From positions 3,844,001 to 3,908,000 of the forward strand of contig OZ023188.1 of the NCBI GenBank assembly GCA_963995505.1: 64,000 nucleotides of DNA. Reading direction: 5' to 3'. The notes below the pieces were generated by a model, which saw only the letters and a program-made list of their open reading frames with translations, did no database searches and was not told where the DNA came from. Position numbers and translations under genes: made by a program. Positions 12,901-27,400 of the stretch are shown piece after piece; position 1 is the stretch's first letter, and each line of letters begins with the position of its first letter. This stretch comes from Hypericum androsaemum. Its lineage: Eukaryota; Streptophyta; Magnoliopsida; Malpighiales; Hypericaceae.

Positions 12901-15580
12901 CCATTCCCTCGCAGTAGGACAAGCTCTTCCTCCCTCAACCTCTTCAACGCCTCTGGTGTTTCACTGGGTAAATACGACTATAAAGCAAATACAAAAGGAA
13001 TATTTCAGTTTCCTAAATTTTAAATATTAATTTTATATACCAACGAATACTTATACCAACTAACGAAGGTGATGGTCTAGCTTAAACATGTTTTGAATTC
13101 GATTTGTTTCTTATGGAGTAGCGGGTACCAATGATTAATGGATACTTTAGTTTTAGGGTTTGTGGCTAAAAGCTGATTTCTGAAAATATAAACGAAAATA
13201 AATTAAATAATGACAAACAATATTTATACGACACTTATTTCCAATTAGAGTTTCTCATGAAAGGCAGGTTTTTCTTTGTTGGAAATCGAAACTAAATATT
13301 TAGATCGTTTAATTCGACTACATATATTATAGAGTAAAACACATTCTTTTTGACACAAAATATCACGGGATTGCCTTTTCTCGAGTAATAAGACAATTTT
13401 TTAGCAGTACAACTGATTCTCGGATTACGACTCGTGAGACCACAAGGACCCAGAAATTTCAGTATAGATAAAGAGATGAGTAATTATATGTTATTGAGGA
13501 CTGACCTTGTTAGAGAAAAAGACTCTTCTCTGCTTCTTATCAGAATTGGAGTGAACCCAAGAACCACACGTGAACCGAATCGGACCGTAAGGGAGGCCGT
13601 CGATTACAATATCGTCGAGAAACATCTCTTTCCTGCGCTCATTTTCGACGAACACGGCACCAATCATTCCAAAATCCGGTGGTACCTCAAATTCAGCCTC
13701 GTACTTTATATCCTCATCTACTTGCCTTCCCTTGTGCGCGTACGATTTTATAGTAGGCTTCTCCAGCCCCGTTTCTGCAGGCACAAAAAAATTAACCCGA
13801 GATTAATCGGCCAAAGTTTGCATGGGTTGGTTTCGCTAACGTGCTAAGATACGGAGTTCGTGAAAGGATTATAATAAACTACGGCTCTCGTAAGAACAAT
13901 TGGTTTTGATTCCATGTTAGAATCTCTGCCCTAAAATATTAACACAACAAGTATCTAGATTATCGTCACTTACTAACAAGTCCAATTAGAAGTTCTAACA
14001 AAGATATTGAGTTCTATTTGTTGGAATGGAACTTTATACTTAAAAGATAAACAATGAATTCGTCAAGAGAAGAAGACCCTAGAACGTGAAATCTTCCTTG
14101 ATAGCGATCAAAGATTCTTTGAGTTTGCTTTTGGTACACAAATTATTAAAAGAACTAACTTCAAACAGAACAAACGCGGGAAAAATTGGGGACCTTACTG
14201 TCTCTTTTTGTTTCTATTGGGACCATTGTAAATAGGGACCATTGTGTTTACGAAGGAAATACACATTCTAGGGTGTTTAGAGGCATTATCATAAAGGGCT
14301 CTTGGCCTAACGGGTGGTCGTTTGTACGCGGTATTAAATAGTTTCACCAATGCTAGGATATGACGTTGCGATTGCAATTTTTTATATACGAGAAATTTAA
14401 TAACGAGCGGATATAAATATGTATATTTTCCTATTTTTTAAATTCACTAATATACGTCATGTTCCTAAGCTCAAGGAAGGCCATGCAGTTTCTTCAATCA
14501 AAACATATTTATCTTATTGTCGTCACAACATACTAAACTAAATAGTGATGTGTGAGCCAAAGTTAACGACCAATAAAAAATTAATAAAATTTAAGAGAAA
14601 AATTGAAACTTATAATCGATATAAATTAAACAAATAAAAAATTGACTATAGTAATTTTTTTCCTTAAAATGGACTGGAACTCTGTACGCTAGGTGTAGAA
14701 TAGGAAAGCTAATATATAAAATAAACACCCTGTTTAGCTGTCTTTTGAAATTCCATTTGAAATAATTTTTTATCTATGTTTAGTTGTTTACTGAATCATA
14801 TTATGTCAACAGTTTCATCTTTATTAACTGGTTTTGTATCAGAAAATACCTTATATATGTGCATACAAAATTACATACACGCACGTTGATATATATATAT
14901 ATATATATATTATTCATATGCAAAATTACATTTCTTTGGTACTAAAACAGGAGAATCCCAATTAAAGATAAAGAGTTATTGAATTCCATCAACCAAAATT
15001 ATCTCAACTTTCCAGTTAGATATTAAGGTACTGACAAAAAACACCAAGTTCATATTAACGAAGCACTAAGGGTCTGTTTGTTTTTCCAACTAATATATTT
15101 TTCTCGACAAAAAAATGAAAAAGTTTATTTTCTCGATTTTTTTTTAAATTTTCTAGCGAAGCAAACAGAGACCAAGAGCTTGGAGAAGTGTATGTAGTTG
15201 CACTGCCACTTACTAGGATCAAGCTCGGCACTGACGAGCTCCAAGAGGACTCCTCTACCAAGCATGTCCTTAATGTCATCAAGTCCCTTTTCTATCCCTA
15301 AGCTTGTAATTAGTCCACCTATGGTCTGCTTCACTGTGACCGTTGCCCTAACCTCGAGGGACGTCTCAGCAACGCTCAGGACCGCCTTGATCTTGCCCGG
15401 TCGACTAGAGTCATTAACTCTTTGGTTACTGTGCTTCTTCGGTCTGGTGAACCAAAGAGATGACGACGACGAAGAAGATAATCTTGAAGATGAGGACTTG
15501 GCAACTGGGACTAATAGTTTGGGCAATATGAACTGGGAGACCGAAGAACCGGACCTGTTTTGGATGTGTGGTTTTAACAT
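9950..15580 (-). CDS. LOX-A: chloroplast 13-lipoxygenase (type 2), complete, 9 exons
   Basis: Exons in gene order: 15214-15580, 13506-13774, 12740-12977, 12306-12623, 11844-11929, 11516-11626, 11129-11430, 10784-11050, 9950-10709. All phases join, giving 2718 nt and 905 residues with a TAG stop. The enzyme adds O2 to C13 of linoleic or linolenic acid in plastids, feeding jasmonate and C6-volatile synthesis. Residues 1-70 are Ser, Arg and Lys rich (transit peptide). The PLAT/LH2 domain follows to about 210, then the catalytic domain. The plant LOX histidine signature is intact (His 558, 563, 568, 586, 595). Iron ligands are His563, His568, His755, Asn759 and C-terminal Ile905. The Ser-Phe pair in IESSFS fits 13-regiospecificity; the Ala in NALAREAL fits S-stereochemistry. 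The C-terminus GVPYSISI resembles potato LOX-H1. It is more diverged than LOX-B and LOX-C. Confidence 0.93.
14891..14911. repeat. (TA)n microsatellite in LOX-A intron 1
   Basis: A run of about ten TA dinucleotides lies in the longest LOX-A intron. The comparable introns of LOX-B and LOX-C do not share it at this position. Confidence 0.85.
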
Positions 15581-18500
15581 TTCTTGTAAGTTATCTGAAG
15601 AGAATGATGAAGATCGGAGGTGTTGCTAATATATGTGGTTAGAGATGAGGTCGTCTTGGTATATTTTCAGGTCTATGGTAGCTTATTGCCTTTCCTGGAT
15701 TTGGTTTATATAGGGGAAACGGGACATGATTTTTTTGTAAGTATACATGAATTATCCTACTCGACTGAAATTTAAGTTAATTGATCTAAAAGATGTTCAG
15801 ATATTAGACAATAGCATAGTGTGTATATATGGTGTCATCATGGTACCTTTGTTTTTTTCCATTGAGTTTTACCACAATGGTTTTGATAGAGTCGGTGTGG
15901 TGCGAAAGAACTCTGCACTCTCTCTAGATTGTAAATATTATTATTACAATCAATAAAATTTTACCGATTGTAAAAACATCAACCATTTGCATAATTGAGT
16001 ATGAATATGGAACATAGGGGGAGCATTACTGCCCCCCTTGCATGTGGTTCTGGCTCTCTCCGTATACAGGATGCTGATTATTTCTTTGGGTGTGTAGATT
16101 TCCTTTTTGGATGGTTGCTAGATGTAATATGTTCTAAGACGATTAAGGATTTATTTATTAAAAAATGATGATTAGGGATTTTGTTTTTCGTTTTTTATGG
16201 TACGATTAAGGAATTTCTGGTGTCCAAATTGTACACGTTGAATACCCACCAAAAAGGGTAGCCATGGCCCAGGCCCCTGCACAATTTTTTTTATAATTAG
16301 ATTTTTCTTCATATAAATAATTACATTTCTATAAACTCGTTAAATTTTCTTGTACGAGTACGAGATTGTAACCGTAAATCTCGTTAAAACCTTGCCGCTG
16401 TAAAACCTATCTCACAATTGTCACCTAGGATTCTGCAATTAATTGTATACTATGCCTATATGTATGCAATTATATAGTGCTAATGTATTGCATTTTAACT
16501 TGAGTATTATCCGGTGGTAAGAAATTTGGATTTATTTAAAATAATTTTGGTTCAAGATTCATAAAGATATATGATTGGTAAAGTCACCGCTAACAAATAA
16601 CTATTGGATTTTATCTGAAATTTGAAGTGAAATGCGAGAGTAGATACTCCATAACAACCTCATATCTTGAATGTTTGCAACATGAACCTTTCTTTGACAC
16701 TCCGAATAAGAGAGGAGGGAGGTCTGAGACGATTGGCAGGACAGACCCACGTTTTGAAGAGTGGGGTAATAAATATAAAATTGTACTTAATTAATTAGCA
16801 ATTGTAAATTGTCCCTACTAAAAGCTACATTCTACAACTAAAAAGAACAAGGATTTAAAATTAATTACCATAAATAATTTCCTAATTATGTCTATTATTT
16901 GTATTAAATGAAATACTTGAGACCAAATTTTCTGTAGAATTATATTTTCTGTAGAATTATATTTTCTTAACCTAATTAGAGAACTCTACTATTATATATA
17001 AACAAAAAGAAACCCTGCTACTTAATTTAAATATCGTAAGTATGTTAATACTATAATATCACGTCCTCATAATTTAAAAATTCTGAGTCAATCCTGAGAC
17101 GAACAACTTCACTATCATTAAGCGTTCTTTCGAGTAAATTCTGTCACGGGCCATCAGAAATAAAATTGGTTCTCATAGGATTACATATTTTTTATAAGTA
17201 GATTTTATTTTAAAAAAATACCGCCAAAATAGAAAGTAGTTATACTTACTATTTGTATAAGTTATCAAACTAGAAATAAAATGAATTATCTTTGAAGATG
17301 ACATATCACACAAATCTTGATTTTTGAAGGGTGTCTTTTCTTTTGCTTGGCTGTTGATTCTCGTAAAAAAAGACTGTTGATTCTCGTACTTTTCGTTAAG
17401 GCCTCCTGTGCAGAAGTCCGTTGTTGAATCCCTCGGATTTTCATAATTTCCTTTGACTTCGAGAATATTTCTTTCAAGCCCATCAAAATATAGATTCATA
17501 TTTGGCCTGATGGGTCAAATGAGCTTATGTTCTTCCTTGGCCAATCCATATTTGGTTCACATTATGAAGTTCATTAATGTAATTATACTTTTAAAAAATT
17601 TGGGTATCAGAAAAATGAAAAGAATTATGCATATATAGACAAGTTCCGTACCTTCCTCCACCCATGGTGGTCTATTTTAGCACATGGTTCTTGCGATTAT
17701 ATGTTCTTTTTTATGTGAAGCGATTTTTTTTTAAGTTATTCGTTTTCATCGTGTGAGATTGCCCCTCCAGAGAAGAACGTGCGTGCTCTGTATCAAGCTA
17801 TCGCTATCTGTTTTGTTGGCAAACTGAAGGATATTTTTCACGACACTGGTATCTAAATATCTACTAAATTTACTAAAAGTTAATTAGGGATACATTTAAT
17901 ACATATTCTGGACGTACTTAGAGAAATAGGACATGACAAACTTGAATATAGGGATACGTACAGATGACGGCATTCACAATCTAGTACTAAACTTGTTTAT
18001 AGATGTCGCGATAGGGTTTTAATGATGACATCATTCACAATCTCAAGACAGAAAATTTTATACTAATTAAATTATAAATATTACTATTAATAAAATCTAC
18101 TTATCAAGAAACTTGTTATAGATGTTATCATACAAAAGAAAATACAATAATTAATTAGGTCAGTAGCACAATAAATGTGTCATAGGACAAAAAATTGACC
18201 GATAAAAATTGGTAGTACAAGAGTTGATAGTAAGACTTGTACAGGTTTTCATTTTTTCCGAACTGTTTTTTTTACCAAACGTAGTTTGGAATAAAAATTA
18301 TTGTGCAAGTCATGTAGAATTCATCTAAACAAACCTAGGATTACAAAAAATTGTAACTATAAAATAAAAACTGGAAACCTAATAACAACCATTTACTAAA
18401 AGATCTACGCGTTGGATTTTAAAACTTAATAATTTACCTCCGCGGACTTGGTAACGAGAACGTCGTACGTCAGATGTAACAGGGAAGAAAACAAAATCTC

Positions 18501-19527
18501 GTGACGATTTTATCAACACTTGTCCCTTCATCTCGTCCTTGCCAACGAGGAAACGACATTTTTAGCTCGATTTAAGAATATGTAGTATAAGACAATGGTC
18601 CTGCGACATTTTTCTCCAAGTACTTCTGATCACATGGCTATTACTTTATTTAACTAAATACACGGACAATAATTTCAAAAGAAAAAATTCTTCATCAAGT
18701 AGTAATGGTTATCATAATAATAAATTAGAAAGATTTTTTTATAGAAGATTGAATTATGAATATGATATTTTTAAAACAGCACTTGTATTTTGATTTCGTA
18801 TTTATTTATATATCCGGAGTTGATTTTCCATTTCCACCAAATTTTTAACTAACATGTGTGTGTCCGTTTGTTGATACTAACAGTTCTAATTCTAAGTGAT
18901 CGACAATTGACTGGAAAATGCCTTTTCCATGTGGTGGATTGAGAGATCCCATAACACACGCAATCTCTCATTTTCAAGATCGAGCTCAATTATTAAAAAC
19001 TTGCAACTCTTTTCTGATTGAGACTTGTTATATTAGTTCAAATACTAAAAAAATTGAACTTTTGAAATTGATTTTATTTTTGAATTTTATGAAAAGAATA
19101 ATACGGATGAAATAGTTCACTTTATGAAGTCTAACAACTGTAGTACGCAGCTTTCAAAGAAAGCACTTGGAGCTTCTTAAAAAAATATCATACGGTGGAC
19201 TGGTGGAGTACTTGAGTTCACGCGTTCCCAAGGTTAATGAAAATGTAAATTCGAGTCAAATGAAAATATAACACACGCAATTTCTCGTTTTCATGATCGA
19301 GCTCAATTATTAGAAACTTGCAACTCTTTTCTGATTGAGACTTGTTATATTGGTGAAATGTTATCGGTATTAATTAGTTCAAATACTAAAAATTGAACTT
19401 TTTAAATAGATTTTATTTTTGAGTTTTATGAATAGAACAATACGGATATAATAGTTCACTTTGTGAAGTCCAACAACTCTATCACGCAGCTTTCAAAGCC
19501 AGCACTTGGAGCTTCTTAAAAAAAAAT
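15581..19527. other. LOX-A upstream region, first block of segmental duplication copy 1
   Basis: Apart from the TATA region I see no gene. The sequence is collinear, with indels, to about 43075-48530: for example 15575-15735 with 43070-43230, 16080-16300 with 44880-45150, 17280-17640 with 46260-46610 and 18290-18640 with 46830-47820. Short frames here match nothing I recognise. Confidence 0.6.
15703..15716 (-). promoter_or_regulatory. LOX-A TATA box
   Basis: On the minus strand the sequence reads cccctatataaacc, a good plant TATA box, about 125 bp upstream of the LOX-A start codon (15578-15580). The same box and surroundings are kept at about 43190-43204 in the LOX remnant, so this is a shared ancestral promoter core. 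Confidence 0.6.
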
Positions 19528-19545
19528 AGGGCAAATTACTCTCAG
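18955..19545. repeat. Local direct repeat, about 310-bp unit, beside a TIR element
   Basis: A unit starting at cacacgcaatctctc (about 18956) and running past gagcttcttaaaaaa and gtggactggtggagt is repeated from about 19270. The second unit is split by the TIR element at 19528. Copy 2 of the segmental duplication (about 48282-48620) has one unit only, so the local doubling is private to copy 1. Confidence 0.65.
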
Positions 19546-20546
19546 GCCCCTGGTGTTTGGTATATTTAAGGTTCGCCCCTTGTATTTCGGTAATCGATTA
19601 AAAACTCCCCGAGGTTTGGTTTTATTATATTCTCAGGCCCTCGATGACGTCAGCGATCATTTTTCTATTTTTTAAATCCAAAAATGACTATTCTACCTCT
19701 ATAGTCATCTCCTACCGTTCCTCCTGTCAATTTTCGGCGACAACCAATATCAATTAAAAAATAACAAAAAATCACTGTCCTGAAGAAGAAATTCTCCTAT
19801 TACTTTTTCGGCGACGACCAAATTTATCCAAACTACACATCTACTATTCACATGTTTCCGCACCAAAATTACCGCAATCGTCAAGTTCCGACACCAAAGC
19901 CTGAGGAACGACGAACCTAGGTGAGGAACGGCAAACCCAGGCGAGGACCGACAAATATGGCGCCGTAATAAATTTCAGCAGCCCAAACCCGGGCCCACCA
20001 CTGTCGCCGGGCTGAATCAGAGGAGGAGTCCCAAGATCCGCCATAAAGAAGAACACTATTTCAGATGACCAGAGACCCAAAAACCCATCGGCTCATTAGA
20101 ACCCTAAATCAGCTCATAATCCATGACGAAGGTCGAGCTCTATCTTCTCTATCATCGATTTCCTGGTATTGGGGGGTAGGACGGAGGTCAAGAAGAGGGG
20201 TGGACGGCGGTGTCGGCTGTTCTCTCCGGCGAAGCGGCGTCGTCGGCCCAAGTGGGCTCCTCATCGGAGGAGCTACTGCCGGTGGAGGGAGGAAGAACTA
20301 ATAAGATAAAAGAACAAAAAACAGAGGGGAGAGAGAGATGGTCGGTGGAGGGAAGAGAGAAAATTAATATTTTTTATTTTTTGTAGGGGTAAAAAAGTCA
20401 CTTCACATTAAAAATTGATTCCTGACGTCAGCAAGGGGCCTAAGAATATAATAAAATCAAACCTCGGAGAGTTTTTAATCGATTACTGAAACACAGGGGG
20501 CCAGCCTTAAATATACCAAATACCAAGGGCCTGAGAGTAATTTGCC
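19528..20546. mobile_element. Non-autonomous TIR transposon, Mutator-like, 9-bp TSD
   Basis: The ends are inverted repeats of about 125 bp: the left reads gggcaaattactctcagg inward and the right ends cctgagagtaatttgcc. Both TIRs carry TGACGTCA at their inner edge (19645-19652 and 20423-20430). The flanks share aaaaaaaat (19519-19527 and 20547-20555), a 9-bp target duplication, although in an A-rich site this is weak alone. The paralogous locus near 48515-48530 lacks the element, giving an empty site. The core (about 19850-20330) is GC-richer and has no transposase. Confidence 0.8.
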
Positions 20547-21445
20547 AAAAAAAATCGTACAGTGGACTGGTGGAGTACTTGAGTTCACGGGTTCCCAAGG
20601 TTAATGAAAATGTAAACACGAGTCTAATGAAAATATAGGTGAAATGACATGAGGAAAACCGTGAATCGTGATGAATTCGAGAGTAAAATTTCAATTATAC
20701 AAATGAAAATTGTACGGATTTCATGACGAAAGTTTATCTATCTTTGAGTTGTGTGCGATTTTTATGATGAATAGTCATAAAATAAGTTGCTAATGAAAAA
20801 AAAAATATTTAGGAAATTTTGTGATTCTTAAAAGAATAGAAATAAAATTTTATTTTAGTACTTTGTTATTTGGTCGATTTGTATGCTACGATCTTACGAT
20901 TTAAAATTATCAGAGCTTAGTGATATAGATTTTTCTAGTTAATATCTCATTATTTTGACCAAAATACCTCTAAGATCATTAAATTAAAATTTTAAAATAA
21001 ATCAGAAGGAAATTCACTTAAAATATTACGAGAGAGAAGTTTGTTCATATTTTTCTGAATTGTTTTTCAAAAAAGTTTAAACCCATTTTCCCCTTAATTA
21101 TAGGGGTATTCTTGTCCAAACGATCTTTCAAATAGTAAAGTGCCAAACCTATATCATTCGGTTGATGGTTTTAAACCATAAGATAGTATTTTGCAAGTCG
21201 ATCAAAGTACATGTTAATAATGTGAAATTTTTTTAGTGAATTTAAATTTAGGTAGTTGACTTAAACTTCTGAACTATAGATGATATTAAATTTTGTTTAT
21301 CCTCCCAAACAAATTATTTTTTTCCGCAAAGAGGTGGAAGACACTGTGTTAGGAGAAGACGCTGTGTTGTATGGCCGGACACGTTTATTTCGTAACACAA
21401 TGTCTGAAACGCTTAACAGTGGTTTCAATTACATCAACAACAACC
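20547..21445. other. LOX-B 3' flank
   Basis: AT-rich intergenic DNA downstream of LOX-B, closely matched at about 48530-49350 next to LOX-C. Positions 21025-21140 are matched a third time at 42435-42550 beside the LOX remnant. No gene seen. Confidence 0.6.
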
Positions 21446-24400
21446 TCATATGGAGATGCTGTATGGGACGCCTTTCCCGGTGACCCCCGACCCCGAGAAG
21501 GGTTTCAGAAGCTCATAAGGCACAATACCAGCGCCATTCCTGTTCTTCAACCTGACATCACCATTCCTCTCGTCCATAATCCCTTCCACTTCCTTCAACC
21601 TGTCGCTGAACTTCTCGAACGCTGCCTTTATCACCGGGTCCGCCTCCCAGGCCGGCTCGATCGTCTCGCCGAGGTACTCCTCGTCGACGGAGTGGCTCGA
21701 CAGGATGTCCAGGACAGCCATCACCTTGATGGCCTGGAACTGGGAAGGAAAAGTCTTCAGCATGTAGTCCTCAGGTTTATCCATGAACTGCTTGTATTCG
21801 CCTTCTTTTAAATCCTCCGTTGGCATTTTCTCTCGGACGATCGAGGGCCGGTTCGGGAAGTAGCCCCCGAAAGTGTACTGCCCGAAGTTGACGGCCGCGT
21901 GGTGGCCCGAAGCGACCCAGACAATGGTTGTGACGATGTGGATTAGGTCCGTGGAGGTCTCGAGTTTGGGCCACCATGGTTCGTCTTTCTTGTCCGCGTG
22001 GCCCACGTTCTTGACCTCGGACCACCAGGCCTGGAGCTCCGAGTCGGACTGGACCAGGTTCGAGTCGGGATAAAAGTGGGTGACGTAATCGGTCACCCAT
22101 TGCTTGATTGTGTCCCACAGGAGAAGGCCGTCGTTGGCGTATGGGTAGTCCTCTATTGTCAGCTTGAGGCCACGAGGAGCTGATGCATCTTCCACCGCCA
22201 TTCCCCTGCCAATAAGAAGAATACCCACATCAATTATTGCATGATGTTCAATCTATTCTAACAAATATATAATGCTATTTTTTTAATAGGTTAAATTTTT
22301 ATTAATTAATTTTAGGTAGAAGGAAAATTTGTGATCTCAGGCAAATGGTCTCTTCAAAATTCATTAGGAAAAAACTACAACAGAAAAAATATATCGTCAA
22401 TAGCACCGTGAGTACGTAATTTTTTCTGCCTCCATATTAAAAATATAAGTATATAACACTGTTGCGTATTCAATTACCGGTTGATCAAGTCCGCGGGCAA
22501 GGCCTCGTCGTCGAACCTCCAAAGCTGATCATAAACAGCAGAGCTGAGGGTAATGGAGTAGGTGAGAGGGGTGAAGGATGTCTCGATGATACCACCGGCA
22601 TTTATAAGCGCCTCTCTAGCCAGAGCGTTGATCTCCATCGTGTACCGGAAGTGAGGGTGCATTAGCCTGTAGATTGGGTGCATCGCACTTAGCTGCCTGT
22701 TCGCTGCAATTATGTAGGGCTCCGTGCAGCAATGTGTTCTTAGCCTGAAAGAACCGTAGCGGATTAATTTAGGTTCGAGCCTGAACTCGAGAACTCGTGG
22801 CTAGTTCTAGATTTCAATAGTTCTTACTAACCAATGACTGACGAGCTCGTGGTAGCCAGTATCATGAGCAAGGACGTGAGCTTTAGCAAGCCTCCAGAGC
22901 CAGGCGGCAGTGGAATGCCAAGCCGGTGCAAAGACTTGCTTCCACTGTGGCTTCCCGTCCGCCGGTGGTCGGACGAGCTCGATGGCCAGCGGCCTCAGTG
23001 CCCCGTCCGGCGTCAGGAAGAACAACGTCCGCGACCCGTACAGTTGTGTGCCCTTTTGTTTGCTTACTTGGTTTGCAAATGGCAAGAAGATGTCATGGTA
23101 GTCCAGGACAAATAGCTTCTTCTGTGCCACGGCCTACACAAAACAAACGTTTCTATTGAGTAGGTCGGTGAATTCTCCGTACTCGTAAATTAGATTAACA
23201 ATCAATTTTAGGTAGTAAATATCAATCTTTTTGTGGTCCCCTAACACCTTATTGACATTAACCTTGTATGCACACGAAAAATTAATAAAAGTAATCGTTT
23301 ATCGTTGAGGAAATATCACATGTTTTGTTTTTAGATTTTCAGAAGTGGAATTATTAGGTACCTCTTCAACGGTTGTTACAAAACCTTTGATTTCCTTCTC
23401 TACGATCTCCGTGGTTATTGCTGATTCAGCTGGTCCGTATACCTTTGGGTCAAGGCTACTTTTCAACGGCCACTCCTGCATGAATTAAACAAGTCCGACC
23501 TGATTTAATTACATTTGGCGTGAAATGTACTAGAGCAGTCCACATGTGATCACAATTTTACAAATATTTTTTACAACCCGACTGGGATGCACCCGAATTT
23601 TCCTGTCTCTCGGTCTAATTGGCTATAATCTTTGTCGGATCGGAATTTTTTCAAAAAGTATACTTAGTATGAAAATTTCAAATAACTCTAAATATTTATT
23701 AAATTTTATTACAAAATTAATCAGTGAAAAGTACCAAAATTTTAATTTAATTTTTTAAATAAAACATTATATTTTTTTAAAAAAGTAAATTTTGGTTACT
23801 TTGGACCACTAATGTCAATCCAACTAAATAAATTGACAGGTCCAACAGCCATATACATTTTTCTATAAAAAGACTTGGTGTGGTTGCGGTCCAACTGAGT
23901 GACCACATTTATTAAAACAATACTTTCTTTTATAAGTAAAACAAAGCAATTTACTACCCTAAAAAGAAAGAAGTCACAGCTTATTCCCTTAATAAAAAAA
24001 GTTGTGATGTACCGTTCCTATTTGGAAAAACATCATAATTTATAATTAACGGTATATCTGTCAAATTTTATTACCGTGACCAGTTTGATGCAGCATGGGT
24101 TGACACCAGCAAGAACCTCTCTTGCAAATTCCTCGTCCCTAATCCAGAAAAATCCGTCTCCTGAAACGTTTTTCAAGACACGGGAACCTATCCTATTAGT
24201 CTCTTATAGAATAGAGATAGATTAGAATCTTCGTATCTAATCCAAAACCGTAATTGTGGTCCACGTACTTGTCATGGTTTGAGGCGGCTCAAACCGCAAG
24301 ACATCTCCGGCGTCGTTCTCGATGGACTTGAAGAGGTTGGGAAGTACGTCCTTCAAGAAGCCTCGCTTCTTGAGAGGAGGCATTTCCAAGCCTTCATTAA

Positions 24401-27400
24401 AGAGCGCATCAATGGCGGCGAAGTAGGGGAAGCCCAGGTCAGGGTCGACTATGACGGTCTCTAGGGCTGGAACTAGGGCATGAAGCACCGACTTCACCGT
24501 CCTCGCCCCGAACGTCAGCCCCTTCACCTCCGAGAACTCCTCGTCTCTAGGCACGTACATGCTCCCGCTCCTCGACTCCAGTTGAGGATCTGCCATTAAT
24601 TTAATCGAGCCATTCAGAACGCAGATTAGTCGGATCGAATTTAGATTGCTATGAAGAACTTTAACACAAAAATATGTTCTTTTATATGACCCAAACCTAG
24701 ATTAGTCTCTTGAGTGAGTATCCATATTTAATGTATTTAAAAAAAATTAAGCTTTACTACACTTTTCAAATCATGGAGTACTGTAGTATGTTGGAAATTT
24801 GGATAAGAATTGTACATTTTAATTCATATTAGTCAATTAAGTTAGTGACGACCCCTTTGTATTATCACACACCAAAATTACTCTAATTTGTACTACCAAC
24901 ATTTGAATTATGGTCATCATTCCTTATCCCTCCGTTCTTAAAACTCTTGTATTGACTACGAAGGTCACTACAAACTTTTGAATAAAACCTGACACGATGG
25001 ATATTTGGTTGAAAAGAAAGACGCTCCCAAATTTGATTGTTACTAAAAAGCAATCCAGAAAAAAAAAATTTCTAAAATATCTAATAATTAAAGTTGAGCT
25101 GGCGGTCCTATTTAGGAGATGACTTCTCCAATGATATTTTTTTATTGGTAAGACTTAAATTCAAAAATTTCTTAAGCAAATACAAGTTTCTACAATCTTT
25201 AAGAAAACTAATATTGTCTATAAAATTTCCACACAAAAGATATTGTCTATAAAATGAAAAGAGAGGCGATAAATTGCTAGGGCAAAAGGACGACGACAAG
25301 TAGCTAGCCGGCATTTGAATTATGGTCCTCGTTCCTTATCCCTCCGTTCTTAAAACTCTTGTATTGACTACGAAGGTCACTACAAACTTTTGAATAAAAA
25401 CTGGCACGATGAATATTTGGTTGAAAAGAAAGACGCTCTCAAATTTGATTGTTACTAAAAACTAAAAAGCAATTCAGAAAAAAAAATGTTTTGTAAAATA
25501 TCTAATAATTAAAGTTGAGCTGAGGGTCCTATTTAGGAGAGATGAATTCTCCAATGATATTTTTCTCATTTGTAAGATTTAAGTTCAAAAATTCTTTAAG
25601 TAAATACCAAGGTTTTTAAATACGCGGTCCGACCGGCGGTTCGACCGATCGGACCGCGATTCGGTAAGAAGGGCGTACCGGGTTTGCTCGTTGAAACGCC
25701 AACCTTACGAACCGCCCAAAATCCGGTCAGACCGGGCGGTTCGTACGGAAAACTGACCCGGAAATTTCGGGTTCGTAAGGTTTTTTGCTTAAAACTTGAA
25801 AATTAAACCAAAATTTTCCAACTTAGAACATCGAGGAAAATATGATCGAAACTCTTACCCCCAAATCGTGGAAAAAAAATCCCAAAACCCACGAAATCGT
25901 GAAGGGTGGTTTTTTACTTTTTTTAGAATTAAAATGAATGCTTGTTTAAATTGGAAGGGAAATAAGTTTATATATATTATTAATAGTGGGCCTTATTTCT
26001 CCATGTTGGGCCGGAGACTTTTAACCAAACAAGTAATGGTGGGCCTTATTAATATTGGTGGCACTTCAAAAAAATTAATATATAAGTAAAAAAATTACCC
26101 GGTCCAACCGGCGGTTCAACCGGTTGGACCGTTCGACCCGGAGTTCGGCCCAAAATCCGGGTCGATCTCCGGGTCGTATTTGAAAACCTTGGTAAATACA
26201 AGTCTCTACAATCTTTAAGAAAACTAATATTGTCTATAAAATTTCCACACAAAAGATATTGTCTATAAAATAAAAAGAGAAGGCGACAAATTGCTAGGGC
26301 AAAAGGACGGCGACAAGTAGCTAGCTAGCATGCTTTTTAACCTATAGTTGTTCACAATCACTTTGCAGGACCAGCAAATTTCGCTTTCAATCCGTACTTT
26401 TTAATTAAGAGTGCCTCTGGAGAACATTTCCATGCACATGAAATTTTTTGGGACCATGAAAATAATTATTGATGAAATTATGATGATCATTTTATATCGA
26501 ATAGTAATATTTGGGCCAATAATCTTTCATTTAAATCTAAAAGAGAAAATAAATTTACAAGTACTCCACAAAAATGTCACTTGCTAAAATCCTAAATTTG
26601 TAACTTATTTTATCAAAGACATAAAAAGAGGTCCCCCACCGTACGATCTAGATTGGAAACGAACACAGACCCGAATCCTAGATGGAAATGGACAGACGGT
26701 GGGCCTATAATCAGAAAAACTATAAAGACTTGTATAGTTATAAGCCCATTCATGTCCCCTTCATTAATGGCCGGAGAGGGCTAAAAAACAATCAGATTAC
26801 CAGAGAAAAGGCACCAAACCCACTAAAAAAATAAGAATGGCCATGTACATTTTAAAAAACACTCATTTTGACCCACCAAAAATTTCAATTTGCATTCAAA
26901 AAATTTGTATTTTTGCAAAAAAAAAATCTGTTTGCTTGATTTAAAAAAAACATTTACCGCCCCTTGAACAAAGGCTCGGGGATAAGAGTAAGCTTTTAAG
27001 AGAGTTCTGAATTATGTATTGTCCATCATAAATGACGACATTTACGCATTTTGTTGCACCTTCGACGACATCACGATAAATAAATTTCCTTGTTCTTAAC
27101 TGAATTACCTGATTTGCACATTGGACGACCGGTACGGCACCGGCGAGGATAAGGGTGGAGCTCGCCGCCGAGGACGGGCCTTTTCTGGGTAGGATCGGAG
27201 TCTGGATCACCGAGATCGTTGTACACATCGTAGTCATACACCCTCTCCCCCGTCTTCCGCTGCCCTTGCCCGTCGCCTCGCATCGCGGCCAGCTCCTCTT
27301 CTCTCAATCTCCTCACCCCTTCCGGTGTATCCGATGGTAAGTACACCTGCAGGTCCATGATAGTTCCGACCAGGACATGGAAATTTTTATTTATTATTTT

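Noticed and set aside
20065..20301. Gly-rich 78-codon plus-strand frame in the 19528 TIR element
   Set aside because: Low complexity, inside a non-autonomous element, absent from the empty paralogous site.
25620..26170. GC-rich repeated cggttcg/ccggtc runs as a regulatory CpG island
   Set aside because: They belong to an hAT MITE with defined TIRs and TSD; a similar element lies at 61936, so the composition is a transposon property.
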